Notes: a model not told the origin generated them from the sequence alone. A stretch of DNA of 39,199 nucleotides from Nitrosopumilaceae archaeon (GCA_024644385.1 JAHELB010000011.1:1-39199), one strand, 5' to 3'. Numbered from the stretch's first letter, positions 1 to 9,250 are shown. Made by a program: numbers and translations.

Positions 1-601
1 TTTTTACATCTTCCCCATGATGTGGTTTTTCAGTCATTTCAATAGTGTCTTTTACTTTTTTTTCTGTTTGCTCAATATCTGCCCATCTTCGAATTAGGGT
101 TACATCAAATCTGATAATATCTTCTCCATATCTTTCCCTAAGAGGTTCTAAAATTCGTCCCATTCCAGTAACATTGCAACTCCCTTGCATGACATGTTTT
201 TTTCCTACTGCCAAATCAAAATTGGAGCGAGAATTAAAAAGAAAGTCTGAAACAGCCTGATCGCCTACAATTGTCTCGCCTCCCTGATAAATCCCCATTA
301 GATTTTTAGGCTCGTAAAGATTTTTTTTATTCTTATAACCATATCCACCAGGTGCAGCATCAATTACTAAATCACATTCATCTAATGCAGATTCAATTGA
401 ACCTGAAATTTTAAAATCCTTAAAATCTTCAATCCTTTTTTCAGGGACATATACTTTAAGGCCCCTAGCGATGGCAGAATTTACTTTTTCATCTGGAGAG
501 TATTTGCCAACTCCGATCACCGAGATTTCGGGATCATCTTTAAAAAATGAAGTAATTCTGCTTCCAATTGAACCATATCCATTAACAAAGACCCTCTTCA
601 T
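1..601 (-). CDS. gap: Class II (archaeal) glyceraldehyde-3-phosphate dehydrogenase, C-terminus beyond window
   Basis: Reading the minus strand from the ATG at 601 gives 200 codons that run off the left edge. The N-terminus has the Rossmann nucleotide-binding signature VNGYGSIGSR (residues 6-15). The catalytic cysteine lies in GSCNVTGMGR, which matches the SCNTTG motif of the archaeal class II enzyme. It is followed by the conserved RRWAD and HHGEDVK segments. The family interconverts glyceraldehyde-3-phosphate and 1,3-bisphosphoglycerate; in an autotrophic ammonia oxidiser it most likely serves gluconeogenesis. An AT-rich stretch near 624-633 (minus strand CTAAATAAAC) is at the right distance to be the TATA box of a nearly leaderless transcript. 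Truncation is due only to the window edge. Confidence 0.9.
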   Translation of the reverse strand, partial: MKRVFVNGYGSIGSRITSFFKDDPEISVIGVGKYSPDEKVNSAIARGLKVYVPEKRIEDFKDFKISGSIESALDECDLVIDAAPGGYGYKNKKNLYEPKNLMGIYQGGETIVGDQAVSDFLFNSRSNFDLAVGKKHVMQGSCNVTGMGRILEPLRERYGEDIIRFDVTLIRRWADIEQTEKKVKDTIEMTEKPHHGEDVK

Positions 602-920
602 GGTTTTTGTACAATTGGACTTGTTTATTTAGATTAGTTCTTGAATGAAATTTTTGGCATGTGTTTTTGCAGAAATAAAATTTGAAAAAAGGTTTAGTAC
701 AGTAAAATAATTTTAGCTAAAATTTGTAACATTATTAAGCTACAAAACATGTTTTTTTCTTCCTAGTGACGATCATATTATTAAATTTATTTTTTAATTA
801 AAATAAAAACCTCAAAAAAATTTTATTTAAAAATTTTTAGTTTTAAAATAAAATAAATACAAAGCGGGAACAATTTTAAATAACACATCAAAAATCATAT
901 GTTGGGCATTGAGAGGTAAT
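602..920. other. AT-rich divergent intergenic region
   Basis: About 320 bp without a credible gene between the minus-strand GAPDH and the plus-strand operon starting at 921. It contains a perfect 16-bp palindrome, AATTTTAGCTAAAATT, at 709-724, which may be chance in such AT-rich DNA. A likely plus-strand TATA box is TTTTAAATAA near 874-883, about 40 bp before the ATG at 921. No RNA gene was recognised. Confidence 0.5.
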
Positions 921-1136
921 ATGGAAACTGCATTAATTAAAAATGGTTTAGGAGTTATTCCATATTATATAATCCAAAATAAATTTTTAAAAAAATCATT
1001 TAGTTTACTTCAAGGGTACAATTTTAATGAAACTTGTAATCTTAATGAAAAACCTCTAAATGGCATTAAACTTCCTTACTTGAAGACTCCATATTCTAAA
1101 AAAGTTCCTTTACATTCTTTTGATGAGGGGATTTAA
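921..1136 (+). CDS. Small hypothetical protein (71 aa) heading the PIG-L/ATP-grasp/GT2 operon
   Basis: ATG at 921 is preferred over the in-frame TTG at 909 because GAGAGGT lies just upstream of it at ribosome-binding-site spacing. The protein is small, has one mildly hydrophobic N-terminal stretch (LGVIPYYIIQ) and a basic, proline-containing C-terminal half. It has no recognisable domain. It ends four bases before the deacetylase start, so it is probably cotranscribed and translationally coupled with the sugar-modifying genes that follow. It could be a remnant of a longer enzyme, but no coding signal continues upstream. Function unknown. Confidence 0.55.
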   Translation: METALIKNGLGVIPYYIIQNKFLKKSFSLLQGYNFNETCNLNEKPLNGIKLPYLKTPYSKKVPLHSFDEGI

Positions 1137-1139
1137 AGA

Positions 1140-1766
1140 ATGGAAAACGTTTTGTTTCTTAGTCCACACCCAGACGACGTAGAATTGGGTTGCCTTGGAA
1201 CAATAAACGAGTACGTGAAAAGAGGTTACAACGTTTTTGTTGCAATAGCCACTGATGGTGAAAGGGGAAATATTGACCCGGATAAATATGATCGAATAGA
1301 AGAAAGTGTTGAGTGTTTGTCCAAAGTTGGTGTGAAAAGAGATAACATTTTACCATTTCATCTACCAGATACTAAATTAAATGATCACCGAACCGATATT
1401 TTTGAAATGGTTGAGGGATTTTGTATCAAAAATAATATTGACACGATATACATTAATTCAAACAAGGATTACCATCAGGATCATTTGGTAGTTTTTGAAG
1501 AGGCACTACGAGCAGCGCGAAAAGTAAAAAATATTCTTACTTACGAATCAAACTCTTCTACATTTTCTTCCTTTTCTCCTAACTACTTTGTGAACGTCTC
1601 AGAGTTTATTGACGAAAAAGTAAACTATCTAAAATCTCATAAATCTCAGGACGGAAAACACTTCATACTAGACCACTCTGTGAAATCCTTGGCAAAGTTC
1701 AGAGGCAACCAAACCAAGAACCTTGATTATGCTGAAGCCTTTGAAGTTTTCAGAATGACAAATTGA
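1140..1766 (+). CDS. PIG-L/LmbE-family N-acetylglucosaminyl deacetylase
   Basis: The 208-aa protein starts with the metal-binding signature SPHPDDVELG (His10, Asp12, Asp13) and has the second metal/catalytic motif YHQDH (His112, Asp114, His115), both diagnostic of PIG-L (LmbE/MshB/BshB) zinc hydrolases. The C-terminal RGNQ...YAEAFEVFR also fits the family. These enzymes remove the acetyl group from N-acetylglucosamine linked to a lipid, nucleotide, inositol or other aglycone. No signal peptide is present, so it is cytoplasmic. Neighbours are an ATP-grasp ligase 12 bp downstream and a membrane glycosyltransferase. That order suggests a sugar is de-N-acetylated, possibly acylated by the ligase, and transferred. 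The exact substrate cannot be read from sequence. Confidence 0.88.
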   Translation: MENVLFLSPHPDDVELGCLGTINEYVKRGYNVFVAIATDGERGNIDPDKYDRIEESVECLSKVGVKRDNILPFHLPDTKLNDHRTDIFEMVEGFCIKNNIDTIYINSNKDYHQDHLVVFEEALRAARKVKNILTYESNSSTFSSFSPNYFVNVSEFIDEKVNYLKSHKSQDGKHFILDHSVKSLAKFRGNQTKNLDYAEAFEVFRMTN

Positions 1767-1778
1767 GGTATAGACCAA

Positions 1779-2735
1779 ATGAAAATTTTGGTAACGGGAG
1801 CTGGTGGACCAGCTGGTGTATGTATAATCAAAGATTTAAAGAAACACCATGAGATAATCGGTGTAGATTCTGATTTTTTAGCATCGGGACTTTTTCTTGT
1901 TGAAAAAAGATATACCGTTCCACCATCTGATTGTCCTGAATCTATTTCAAAAATTTTAGAAATTGTAAAAAATGAGCAAGTTGATGTCGTTATTCCGACG
2001 GTAGAAGAAGAGTTAATCAATTTTGCCAATAAGGTTGTAGAGTTTCAAAAGAACGGGGCAGTTGTCATTGTTTCAAACCCAAAATCAATTGAAATATCGA
2101 CGAATAAATTTGATACATACAATTTTTTTCGTGGAAGTAAGTACTGTCCTATGGTTTATGATAAAAAAAATGTAAAGTTTCCTTGCGTAGTCAAGCCAAC
2201 CAATTCAAGAGGTTCTAGGGGATTTTATTTGTGTCACTCTAAAGAAGATTTAGATTTTGCATTAAATAAGAACAAATCAGAGTTAGGAGATTCAGTAATA
2301 ATGGAATTTCTTGAGGGTGTAGAGTTTTCAGTTTATGGAATATCTGACCTTAAAGGAAATCCGTTGGTCAGTGTTGCAAACAAGAGAATAAAAGCTACCG
2401 GTGAATCAAAAAAGGCTCAAATTATTGATGATAAAGAGATCTTAGAAACGGCAAATGACATTGCAGCAAAATTGGAATTGTATGGTCCGTGGAACATACA
2501 GATCATGAAAACAACTAATGGACCAAAATTAATTGAAATAAATCCAAGATTTGGGGGGACTCTTTCCCTTCCAATAGCCTCAGGATTAGATTTCGTAGAG
2601 ATTTCAATTAGAATCTTTAGGAAAGAAGAGATTAATCCAAGTGAACTTGAATATGAGAAAGACCTAATCATGACAAGGTACAACGAGGAGATATTTGTAC
2701 GACCTACCCAATTGAATTTATCCGGCGTGGTGTAA
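1779..2735 (+). CDS. ATP-grasp family ligase (CarB-like)
   Basis: 318 aa. It has an N-terminal Rossmann-like segment (ILVTGAGGPAG, residues 3-13), then an ATP-grasp fold. CVVKPTNSRGSRGF (~136-149) carries the ATP-binding lysine and the glycine-rich loop. IMEFLEGVEF (~174-183) is the hinge. LIEINPRFGG (~251-260) holds the Glu and Asn that bind magnesium. The family makes acyl-phosphate intermediates and joins a carboxylate to an amine or other nucleophile. Placement between a de-N-acetylase, which would produce a free amino sugar, and a glycosyltransferase makes ligation of an amino acid or other carboxylate to that amino group an attractive but untested role. The stop codon abuts the next start (TAAATG), indicating one operon. 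Confidence 0.82.
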   Translation: MKILVTGAGGPAGVCIIKDLKKHHEIIGVDSDFLASGLFLVEKRYTVPPSDCPESISKILEIVKNEQVDVVIPTVEEELINFANKVVEFQKNGAVVIVSNPKSIEISTNKFDTYNFFRGSKYCPMVYDKKNVKFPCVVKPTNSRGSRGFYLCHSKEDLDFALNKNKSELGDSVIMEFLEGVEFSVYGISDLKGNPLVSVANKRIKATGESKKAQIIDDKEILETANDIAAKLELYGPWNIQIMKTTNGPKLIEINPRFGGTLSLPIASGLDFVEISIRIFRKEEINPSELEYEKDLIMTRYNEEIFVRPTQLNLSGVV

Positions 2736-4202
2736 ATGTATATTGAAGTTTTAATCTACATTACACTCCTAATAGGGTATAGCATTGTTTCTCTGTCTTT
2801 AATTTTGGTATTTCTTGCAATTTTCAACAAGGTTAGATATAAAATAAAAAAATATGTTTTTGACGAAAATATTAGACCGTATATTTCGGTAGTGACACCT
2901 GCACATAATGAGGCAGATGTAATTGAGAGAACGATCAAAAAATTTATCCAGGCATATTATCCAGAAGATAAAAAAGAGTTGATTATTGTTAATGATGGTT
3001 CAGATGATGACACAGAGAAAATCGTGAGAAAGTATGCATACAAAATAATAGATTCAGAAACAGGGTTGGCAACTTATAAAAAACAAACTCAGCCTTTACC
3101 AATTAACCAAAACATCGTTTTGGTCAACAGAAAAATAGGTGGTTTAGGAAAAGCACAAGTTTTGAATGATGCTAAAAAGTATGCTAAAGGGGAACTAATC
3201 TTCGCAATTGATGCAGATATACAGTTACACAGAAATTCTTTGCTTCAAGCTGTAAGGCATTTTGCTGATGAGAGAGTAGGAGCGGTTATTGGATATATCT
3301 CCATTGTCGATAAAGGTGACATCCTAACAGGTTTTATCAATTGGGAGTTTTCTATTGGCCAAAAAATTACCAGAGTTGGCTATGACACCTTAGGGATTCA
3401 TTATATTATTCCTGGAGGATGTGGGATTTTTAGAAAGAGTATTTTCAAAATTCTTGGTGATTACTCTTCGGAAACTTTGGCTGAAGATACTGACATGTCG
3501 TTTAAACTTCTTACCAAAACTAAAAAGAAGGTACATTTTGATCCCTCAGTTCAAGTTGTGGCAGATGAACCTGTACAATTAAAGAGTTTATGGAATCAAC
3601 GAGTGAGATGGGCTAGAGGAAATATAGAGGTAACGAAAAAAAACATTGGACTTTTTGGAAATATTAAATATGGAAAGGGGGTAACAATTGGATACCCCTT
3701 CTGGTTAGCATCGGTAATAATGCCATTAGGTTTTGTTCTTACTGCTACAGGCTTCTTGACAATGAATTTGCTTGACATTTCAATGGAGCCTTTTCTTTTT
3801 GTTTCCAGAATAATCGCAGTAATGTTTGTTGGAGCTATAGCATATACGATTATTTCTAACAAAGGAAAGTATTGGCTTCATGGAATTGTGTCACCAGGTT
3901 TCCCTATCATTATAACGATGTTGTCTGCTATCTTATGGGCAGATGGTATTCAAGGACTAATGGAAACGGTCGAATATCCCGAATACACAAAAGCTACCAT
4001 CATAACACTTCTACTATGGTTATTGGTTCCTATCCCACTTACACCTGCAGTAGTGAGACTTTCTACCAAATTTCCAAAATTGGCTAATTTTATTCAATTA
4101 ATTTTATTTGGGTATTGGTCCATTTTAATCGTGAGTGGAATTTACGCACACTATAAAGAACTAAAAGGCGAAGAAAGAGTGTGGATTAAAACAATAAGGT
4201 AG
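2736..4202 (+). CDS. Membrane-bound family 2 glycosyltransferase (processive type)
   Basis: 488 aa with an N-terminal transmembrane helix (~5-30), a cytoplasmic GT2 domain (~48-300) and several C-terminal helices (~310-475). All processive GT2 motifs are visible: VNDGSDDDTE (~85-94), DAD at 159-161 (UDP-sugar/metal), ED at 250-251 (catalytic base) and QRVRW at 288-292. This is the cellulose/chitin/hyaluronan/PNAG-synthase type, which polymerises and may extrude a glycan. Its ATG follows the ATP-grasp stop without a gap. The substrate is unknown; the PIG-L partner suggests an aminosugar. It is only distantly similar to the synthase at 12795-14375, so it probably serves a different glycan. Confidence 0.85.
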   Translation: MYIEVLIYITLLIGYSIVSLSLILVFLAIFNKVRYKIKKYVFDENIRPYISVVTPAHNEADVIERTIKKFIQAYYPEDKKELIIVNDGSDDDTEKIVRKYAYKIIDSETGLATYKKQTQPLPINQNIVLVNRKIGGLGKAQVLNDAKKYAKGELIFAIDADIQLHRNSLLQAVRHFADERVGAVIGYISIVDKGDILTGFINWEFSIGQKITRVGYDTLGIHYIIPGGCGIFRKSIFKILGDYSSETLAEDTDMSFKLLTKTKKKVHFDPSVQVVADEPVQLKSLWNQRVRWARGNIEVTKKNIGLFGNIKYGKGVTIGYPFWLASVIMPLGFVLTATGFLTMNLLDISMEPFLFVSRIIAVMFVGAIAYTIISNKGKYWLHGIVSPGFPIIITMLSAILWADGIQGLMETVEYPEYTKATIITLLLWLLVPIPLTPAVVRLSTKFPKLANFIQLILFGYWSILIVSGIYAHYKELKGEERVWIKTIR

Positions 4203-4388
4203 AATTTAGGAAATATGGCAATAAACTAATCAAACATTAAATCCAGATTTTTTTTCAACCTAGAATTGGTATTTTTGGATAAAATTATGATTCTTAATTA
4301 AATTAATATTTTTTATCAAAAAATTTTTTCACTCTTTAGCATTTCGCAAATTTATAAAGTAAAACGTTATAATGAAGTATTATTAATC

Positions 4389-5606
4389 TTGATTTTATTG
4401 TTATACAAAATAATTATTTTGCCGATTTTAATTTTTGGTTTAATTGGGTTTAATTCACAAGCTTTTGGTGAAACCTTTGGGATCGAAAATGATGAGAACG
4501 GAGGAGATTGTAATGACATTGGAACTTGGGATAACGTAAATAAAACTTGTTTTTTAAATAAAGATTTGGCAATAAATGATCAAATCCTAATTATTAATAC
4601 CAATGGAGTTACTTTAGATGGTCAAGGACACCATATTATTGGGGATGGGTTATCGGATGGAATCTATATTGGGAATAGCAATAACCTAAAGATTCTTAAT
4701 CTTCAAATATCTAACACCCGAAATGGAATTTTCCTAAATAATTCATCAGATAATACTATTGCAAATGTTACCACAGTTTGGAACACTGAAAATGGGATAT
4801 GGGCTATTCATGATTCGGATAACAATATAATAAAAAATAATCTATCTGGATTTAATATACAACATGGGATTAGTATAGGTGATGCAGATAATAGTTATAT
4901 CATAGATAATTTGGTTACTCATACAAAAGATGCCATAAGGTTAGAAAAAGCAAATTACAATACTGTTTCTGGAAATTATGTTTGGGAAAATAGGGTTGAA
5001 GGTATTGATTTACATGAATCATCAGAAAATTTAATTTATAATAATAATGTCTTTGAGACCTTTGCTATTTCAGTTTTAGATGATTGTGAGGAATGTGCAA
5101 GTCAATATTTTATGAATAGTGTTGGTAATTATTATCAAGTTTACGATGCAATAGCTGAAGGGTGTAATGATTCTGATTCTAACGGAATTTGTGATGAGCC
5201 ATATATTTTTGATGAAGGAATGGATAAATTTCCATCTGTGAAAATTATAGAGGGCGAATCACCAAACCCCTACATTCATGATTATCCCTTAAAATTCGAT
5301 GATTGGGGATTGGAAGAAAAACCTCTTGGATCAATAAACTTTATCGATGATTGGAAACAGTATCTTGCTTTATGGTATTACGAGGAGAATATATCCGAAC
5401 AAAATTTTCTTACGGCTATTGAATACTTGATAAAAAATGAAATTATTACAATCCCTGTCATATCTGTCTCTGAACCTTTAGAAGATGGCATTTCAGATCC
5501 TGTAAAGATAAAACTGGGGTTATGGGGGCATGGTCTGGTTGATAATAACGAATTTATCAAAATATTAAATTACCTAGCGGAAAAGGGGATAATTTCATAT
5601 GATTAA
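4389..5606 (+). CDS. Secreted right-handed beta-helix (NosD/CASH-like) protein with two C-terminal thaumarchaeal modules
   Basis: 405 aa from a TTG start. A signal peptide (LLLYKIIILPILIFGLIGF, cut near residue 27) is followed by parallel beta-helix rungs (~60-225) rich in N-x-I/V repeats and a GNYY...DSDSNGICDEPY segment typical of NosD/CASH proteins. These folds bind or epimerise/cleave polysaccharides (AlgG, pectin lyases) or occur as NosD in copper-enzyme maturation. At the C-terminus are two degenerate ~37-residue modules of the W-x5-W-Y...F-x2-A-I-x-Y-L-I type also found in the next three secreted proteins. Given the glycan genes around it, a surface polysaccharide-modifying or -binding role is likelier than nitrous oxide reductase maturation. 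It converges on the gene at 5699-8989, with a T-rich gap. Confidence 0.72.
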   Translation: MILLLYKIIILPILIFGLIGFNSQAFGETFGIENDENGGDCNDIGTWDNVNKTCFLNKDLAINDQILIINTNGVTLDGQGHHIIGDGLSDGIYIGNSNNLKILNLQISNTRNGIFLNNSSDNTIANVTTVWNTENGIWAIHDSDNNIIKNNLSGFNIQHGISIGDADNSYIIDNLVTHTKDAIRLEKANYNTVSGNYVWENRVEGIDLHESSENLIYNNNVFETFAISVLDDCEECASQYFMNSVGNYYQVYDAIAEGCNDSDSNGICDEPYIFDEGMDKFPSVKIIEGESPNPYIHDYPLKFDDWGLEEKPLGSINFIDDWKQYLALWYYEENISEQNFLTAIEYLIKNEIITIPVISVSEPLEDGISDPVKIKLGLWGHGLVDNNEFIKILNYLAEKGIISYD

Positions 5607-5698
5607 AAATTGGATTGTTTTTCTAATAATTTTATAAATTAAATAAATTCAATTCCTGCAATATAGAAATTAATAGGAAATATGTATTACCTTTAGGA

Positions 5699-8600
5699 TC
5701 ATACAGATATAGTTATCATTCCATGATTTATCAGATATTCTATTCCATAAATAAAATCATTGTCTGGGATTATTCCTTCTGCCCACCAACCCGCTGTGTC
5801 CTTTACCCAATTAGGTATCTCTGAACCTCCAAAACCTTGACTAGTTTGTGGGGTCTGTAATATTTCCTCTTTAATTAAAAACTGAATTCCTTGTAAAAAT
5901 GATTTGTCGTCAACGTGTCCATCTCGCCACCACCCTGCGGTATTTTTTATCCATCCAGGAATAATCTTTGGACCAAGGGAATCATTTGAAGTCTCAGAAA
6001 CAATTATTCTCGAAACATTTTGATTAATTTTTTCAATTGGTACCAAAGAGATATTTTCTGCCCTTAATTTTTCAAATAAATTTTCTAATTCCTTGAACTG
6101 ATCACGGTTTATTACGTTTACATATGCACCATTTCTATAAACTGAAAAATCCTGTGAATTAATTGTAATAATAGCATATCCATGAGTATCAATTCCTTTT
6201 AAAACATCTGACAAGGTTTCATCGCTTGGAATCTCTATCAATCTTTTTTCTAATTGATTAAATTTTGCAGTAAAAGCAAGTGTTGGAAATCTGTAAAGAG
6301 ATTCATCTTGCAATGGGAAAGGAGGAGTATCTGTACTCAGACCTGCACTTAGGTGGGTATATTCATTCTCTAGCAGTGCTTTTTCGGTATCTTTATTGAA
6401 TTGATATTTTGGAGGGACAAAGATTTTTGGGGTTACATTAAATTCTTCAAAAATTTTATTTGTAGATTTTTTTATAAGATCACTTTGTTTTTGTTTATCC
6501 AAATTTGTAACAAGTGTATTGTTTAGTCCATGATTCGCAATGGTTATTTCATTATTTTCAATTCCTTCTTTTATTAACTCAACAAGATTCTCATCTTCAC
6601 CTAGTGTAGTAATAGAAACTCCAATAGTAAGAGGAACATTGTTTTTTGAAAATATTTTAATTAATTCTGTTTGAGCTTTATTTAACCAAAAATCTTGCAC
6701 ATTATCTAGTTTGAACGAAACACAATTGCAAGAAAATTTAATGTCTTGTTGATAATAAATTATTGGTTCAGGTAAAACTTTAGATGCAGGGTCGGAGGCG
6801 ACATTTGGATCTGGTTCGAGTATCGGATCAGTGGATGGTAAAGTATTCTCAGTAATTCCTGCAATTACCGCTCCAGTCATCCATGGATGAAGTTCACAAT
6901 AATACTCGTAAGTTCCTTCAATTGTAAATTGATGAGAAAATGTTTGACTTTTACCAAATGATCCACTATCAAAAATGCCGGCAGATTTGCTAGTTACTGT
7001 ATGTAATTTTACATCATCATTTGTCCAAGTTACCGTTTCATTCAAATCTACTGTTATGGTATTCGGAGTGTAAATCTCTGAAGGTAAAATAATCACATTG
7101 TTGGGGGTAATTTGGCCTGAACTTGGTGCAGGGTCAGGTGCAGGGTCAGGTGCAGGATCAGGTGCAGGATCAGGTGCAGGGGGAGGAGTAGTAAAAGGAA
7201 CAGGGATTGGCTGTTCTAAATTTATTTGATGTAAATCATATTTATTCTGAATCCCCGCAATAACTATTTGTGAATCTACCCATTTAGGATCCTTTATGCC
7301 ATTTTTTAAAACTGAAGCCGTGTAAACTCCAGATGGAATACTCGAAAAGAAAATTTCGCCATTTTTGCTAATAAAGGATTTTTGATATTGCTTATTTTTT
7401 TGATCTGTAAGTAGTACTGAATAATTTGAATTGTTATTTACAATTTTATTTAATTCTGTGTCATATAGTCTAAAGGTAATTAATTCCTCTACAACAGCTG
7501 GTACAGGCAGGACAATTTTTTGTGCTTGAGATATACCCTGATGTATTTTTATTTTTGGGACAGTAGTAAGTAAAAATTCATCAAAATATACTTCAGCGAT
7601 ATAATAGTCCTGTTCTCGATTGGTTGACTGAAGCCAGTATCTCATCGTGTCTCCATTTTTATCAGTTTTTCCAGAAGCTTGTTGATCACCATCATTAGAT
7701 TTTATTATGACAGTGGCATTCTCAACTGGTTTTTCTCCCCTTTCAAAAAACACATTTAATTTTAAACCCCCAGACTGGGGAATGTTGATATTTAATTTTT
7801 TAGACTCGATTAATTCTACATATCCCACTTCGGTATACATCCCGTTAACATAAACTTCTATTTTGTATTTGTGATCTTTTGGGAGAGATATGGTTTCGGG
7901 ATTACTATCTAAATTTTTTTCTAAAAATGGAGTTTTTTTAGAATCTTGGTAAATTTTGTAGTTAGTTTGGAAACCACTAATTCTGTCACCATTTATAGTC
8001 TTTATTTCAATTTGCAAATTTTCTTTTTTTTCCAAGTCAGATGTAATTATTGGACCTGTGATTTGATCCGGTAATGGTAGTGTAGGATCTCTCTGATTCA
8101 AATTAAAATTATTTTGAGTCCCTGCAATAGATATTCTAGTATCCATCCAAAGGAGATCTTTTACACCATTTTTTAAAACTGAAGCCGTGTATACACCGGA
8201 AGGAATGTTGGAAAAGAAAATCGCCCCTTTATTGGCAGTTATAGTACTTTTAAAGGAAAGATCATTTTTCCCTACAAGTAGCACAGAAAAGTTTCCATCT
8301 GTTTTTAGAATTAGGTCAGATTCTATATCATATAATCTAAATGTAATCAAATCTTCGACTACAGCCGGTACCGGGACAACAATTTTCTGGTCTTGTTGGA
8401 TACTGTGTTGTATTTTTATTTTTGGGACAGTAGTAAGTAAAAATTCATCAAAATATACTTCAGCAATATAATAATCTTGATCACGATTAGTTGATTGTAA
8501 CCAGTATCTCATTGTATCTCCTTTTTCATCTGTTTTTCCAGAAACCTGTTGTTTCCCATCATTAGATTTTATTATAACAGTGGCATTTTCGATAGGTTTT

Positions 8601-8989
8601 TCTCCCCTTTCAAAAAACACATTTAATTTTAACCCTCCAGACTGTGGAATACTAATATCTAGTTTTTTGGGTTCATTTAATTCCACATATCCAACTGTGG
8701 TATACATTGAATTAGTAAAAAATTCAATTTTGTATTTATGACCTTTTGGGAGATTAATGGTTTCAGGATTACTATCTAAATTTTTTTCTAAAAATGGAGT
8801 TTTTTTAGAATCTTGGTAAATTATGTAGTTTGTTGACCCAGTACCTATTCTATCACCTCCCGTAGATTTTATTTCGATTTGTAATGATTCTTTTTCTTCA
8901 GCGTATGATGAAACGAATGGTAAAACCAACAAAAAAATAGAGAGAAGTGCACAAATTTTAAAAATTTTTAAATTCAAAATAATACTCAT
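5699..8989 (-). CDS. Large secreted protein: duplicated beta-sandwich region, blue-copper domain, polysaccharide-deacetylase-like domain, two C-terminal modules
   Basis: 1096 aa. Signal peptide at 1-30 (cut near SSYA-EE). Residues ~34-300 and ~323-590 are two copies of one unit, probably prealbumin/CNA-B-like beta sandwiches. A (PAPD)n linker (~604-622) leads to a cupredoxin domain (~625-710) with type 1 copper ligands His663, Cys698, His701 and Met704; the CELHPWM loop has amicyanin-like length. A CE4/NodB-like deacetylase domain follows (~750-990). Compared with the family, it appears to lack key residues: LDNV for the motif 1 Asp pair, HGLNN for HxxxH, and INSQ where the paralogue has IHPQ. 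It may therefore be a pseudoenzyme. Two PxW-[IV]-K-x2-AGWW modules end the protein (~1010-1045, 1058-1095). Start ATG 8989 has GGGGTAATGAT just upstream. It is divergent from the GH18 gene. Confidence 0.78.
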   Translation of the reverse strand: MSIILNLKIFKICALLSIFLLVLPFVSSYAEEKESLQIEIKSTGGDRIGTGSTNYIIYQDSKKTPFLEKNLDSNPETINLPKGHKYKIEFFTNSMYTTVGYVELNEPKKLDISIPQSGGLKLNVFFERGEKPIENATVIIKSNDGKQQVSGKTDEKGDTMRYWLQSTNRDQDYYIAEVYFDEFLLTTVPKIKIQHSIQQDQKIVVPVPAVVEDLITFRLYDIESDLILKTDGNFSVLLVGKNDLSFKSTITANKGAIFFSNIPSGVYTASVLKNGVKDLLWMDTRISIAGTQNNFNLNQRDPTLPLPDQITGPIITSDLEKKENLQIEIKTINGDRISGFQTNYKIYQDSKKTPFLEKNLDSNPETISLPKDHKYKIEVYVNGMYTEVGYVELIESKKLNINIPQSGGLKLNVFFERGEKPVENATVIIKSNDGDQQASGKTDKNGDTMRYWLQSTNREQDYYIAEVYFDEFLLTTVPKIKIHQGISQAQKIVLPVPAVVEELITFRLYDTELNKIVNNNSNYSVLLTDQKNKQYQKSFISKNGEIFFSSIPSGVYTASVLKNGIKDPKWVDSQIVIAGIQNKYDLHQINLEQPIPVPFTTPPPAPDPAPDPAPDPAPDPAPSSGQITPNNVIILPSEIYTPNTITVDLNETVTWTNDDVKLHTVTSKSAGIFDSGSFGKSQTFSHQFTIEGTYEYYCELHPWMTGAVIAGITENTLPSTDPILEPDPNVASDPASKVLPEPIIYYQQDIKFSCNCVSFKLDNVQDFWLNKAQTELIKIFSKNNVPLTIGVSITTLGEDENLVELIKEGIENNEITIANHGLNNTLVTNLDKQKQSDLIKKSTNKIFEEFNVTPKIFVPPKYQFNKDTEKALLENEYTHLSAGLSTDTPPFPLQDESLYRFPTLAFTAKFNQLEKRLIEIPSDETLSDVLKGIDTHGYAIITINSQDFSVYRNGAYVNVINRDQFKELENLFEKLRAENISLVPIEKINQNVSRIIVSETSNDSLGPKIIPGWIKNTAGWWRDGHVDDKSFLQGIQFLIKEEILQTPQTSQGFGGSEIPNWVKDTAGWWAEGIIPDNDFIYGIEYLINHGMITISV
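7125..7180. repeat. 12-bp tandem repeat encoding the Pro-Ala-Pro-Asp linker
   Basis: The plus strand carries about 4.7 tandem copies of GGTGCAGG[GA]TCA, coding on the minus strand for repeated PAPD. It forms the spacer before the copper domain of the 1096-aa protein. Because the unit is a multiple of three, copy-number changes would only alter linker length. Confidence 0.85.
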
Positions 8990-9250
8990 ACTATCATTAC
9001 CCCAGTATAGATATGCAGGTCCCTTTTTTATTTATTCTCTACCATGTTTTGACTTTTTTAAAAAAATGTATTTTTATTTTGTTACAAATTTCCTCGTGTC
9101 TTCTATACTTTATTTTAAAAATTTTGAAGGGGTAAATTTTAACGGTATTTTAAAAACAGAATAATTATTCATGAGTAAAAAATGGTTTTAATGTTTAATA
9201 TCTTAAATATGAATTAGTTTTTTGTAAATATCCATAATGGAGAAAAATTA

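Noticed and set aside
709-724. Perfect 16-bp palindrome AATTTTAGCTAAAATT
   Set aside because: In DNA this AT-rich, palindromes made almost wholly of A and T arise by chance, and it is not clearly placed relative to either promoter.
4389-5606. NosD of a nitrous oxide reductase cluster
   Set aside because: The fold is shared, but no nosZ, nosF or nosY is present and the neighbours are glycan genes.
7125-7180. CRISPR-like repeat array
   Set aside because: The unit is 12 bp with no spacers and codes for a proline-rich linker; no cas genes are present.
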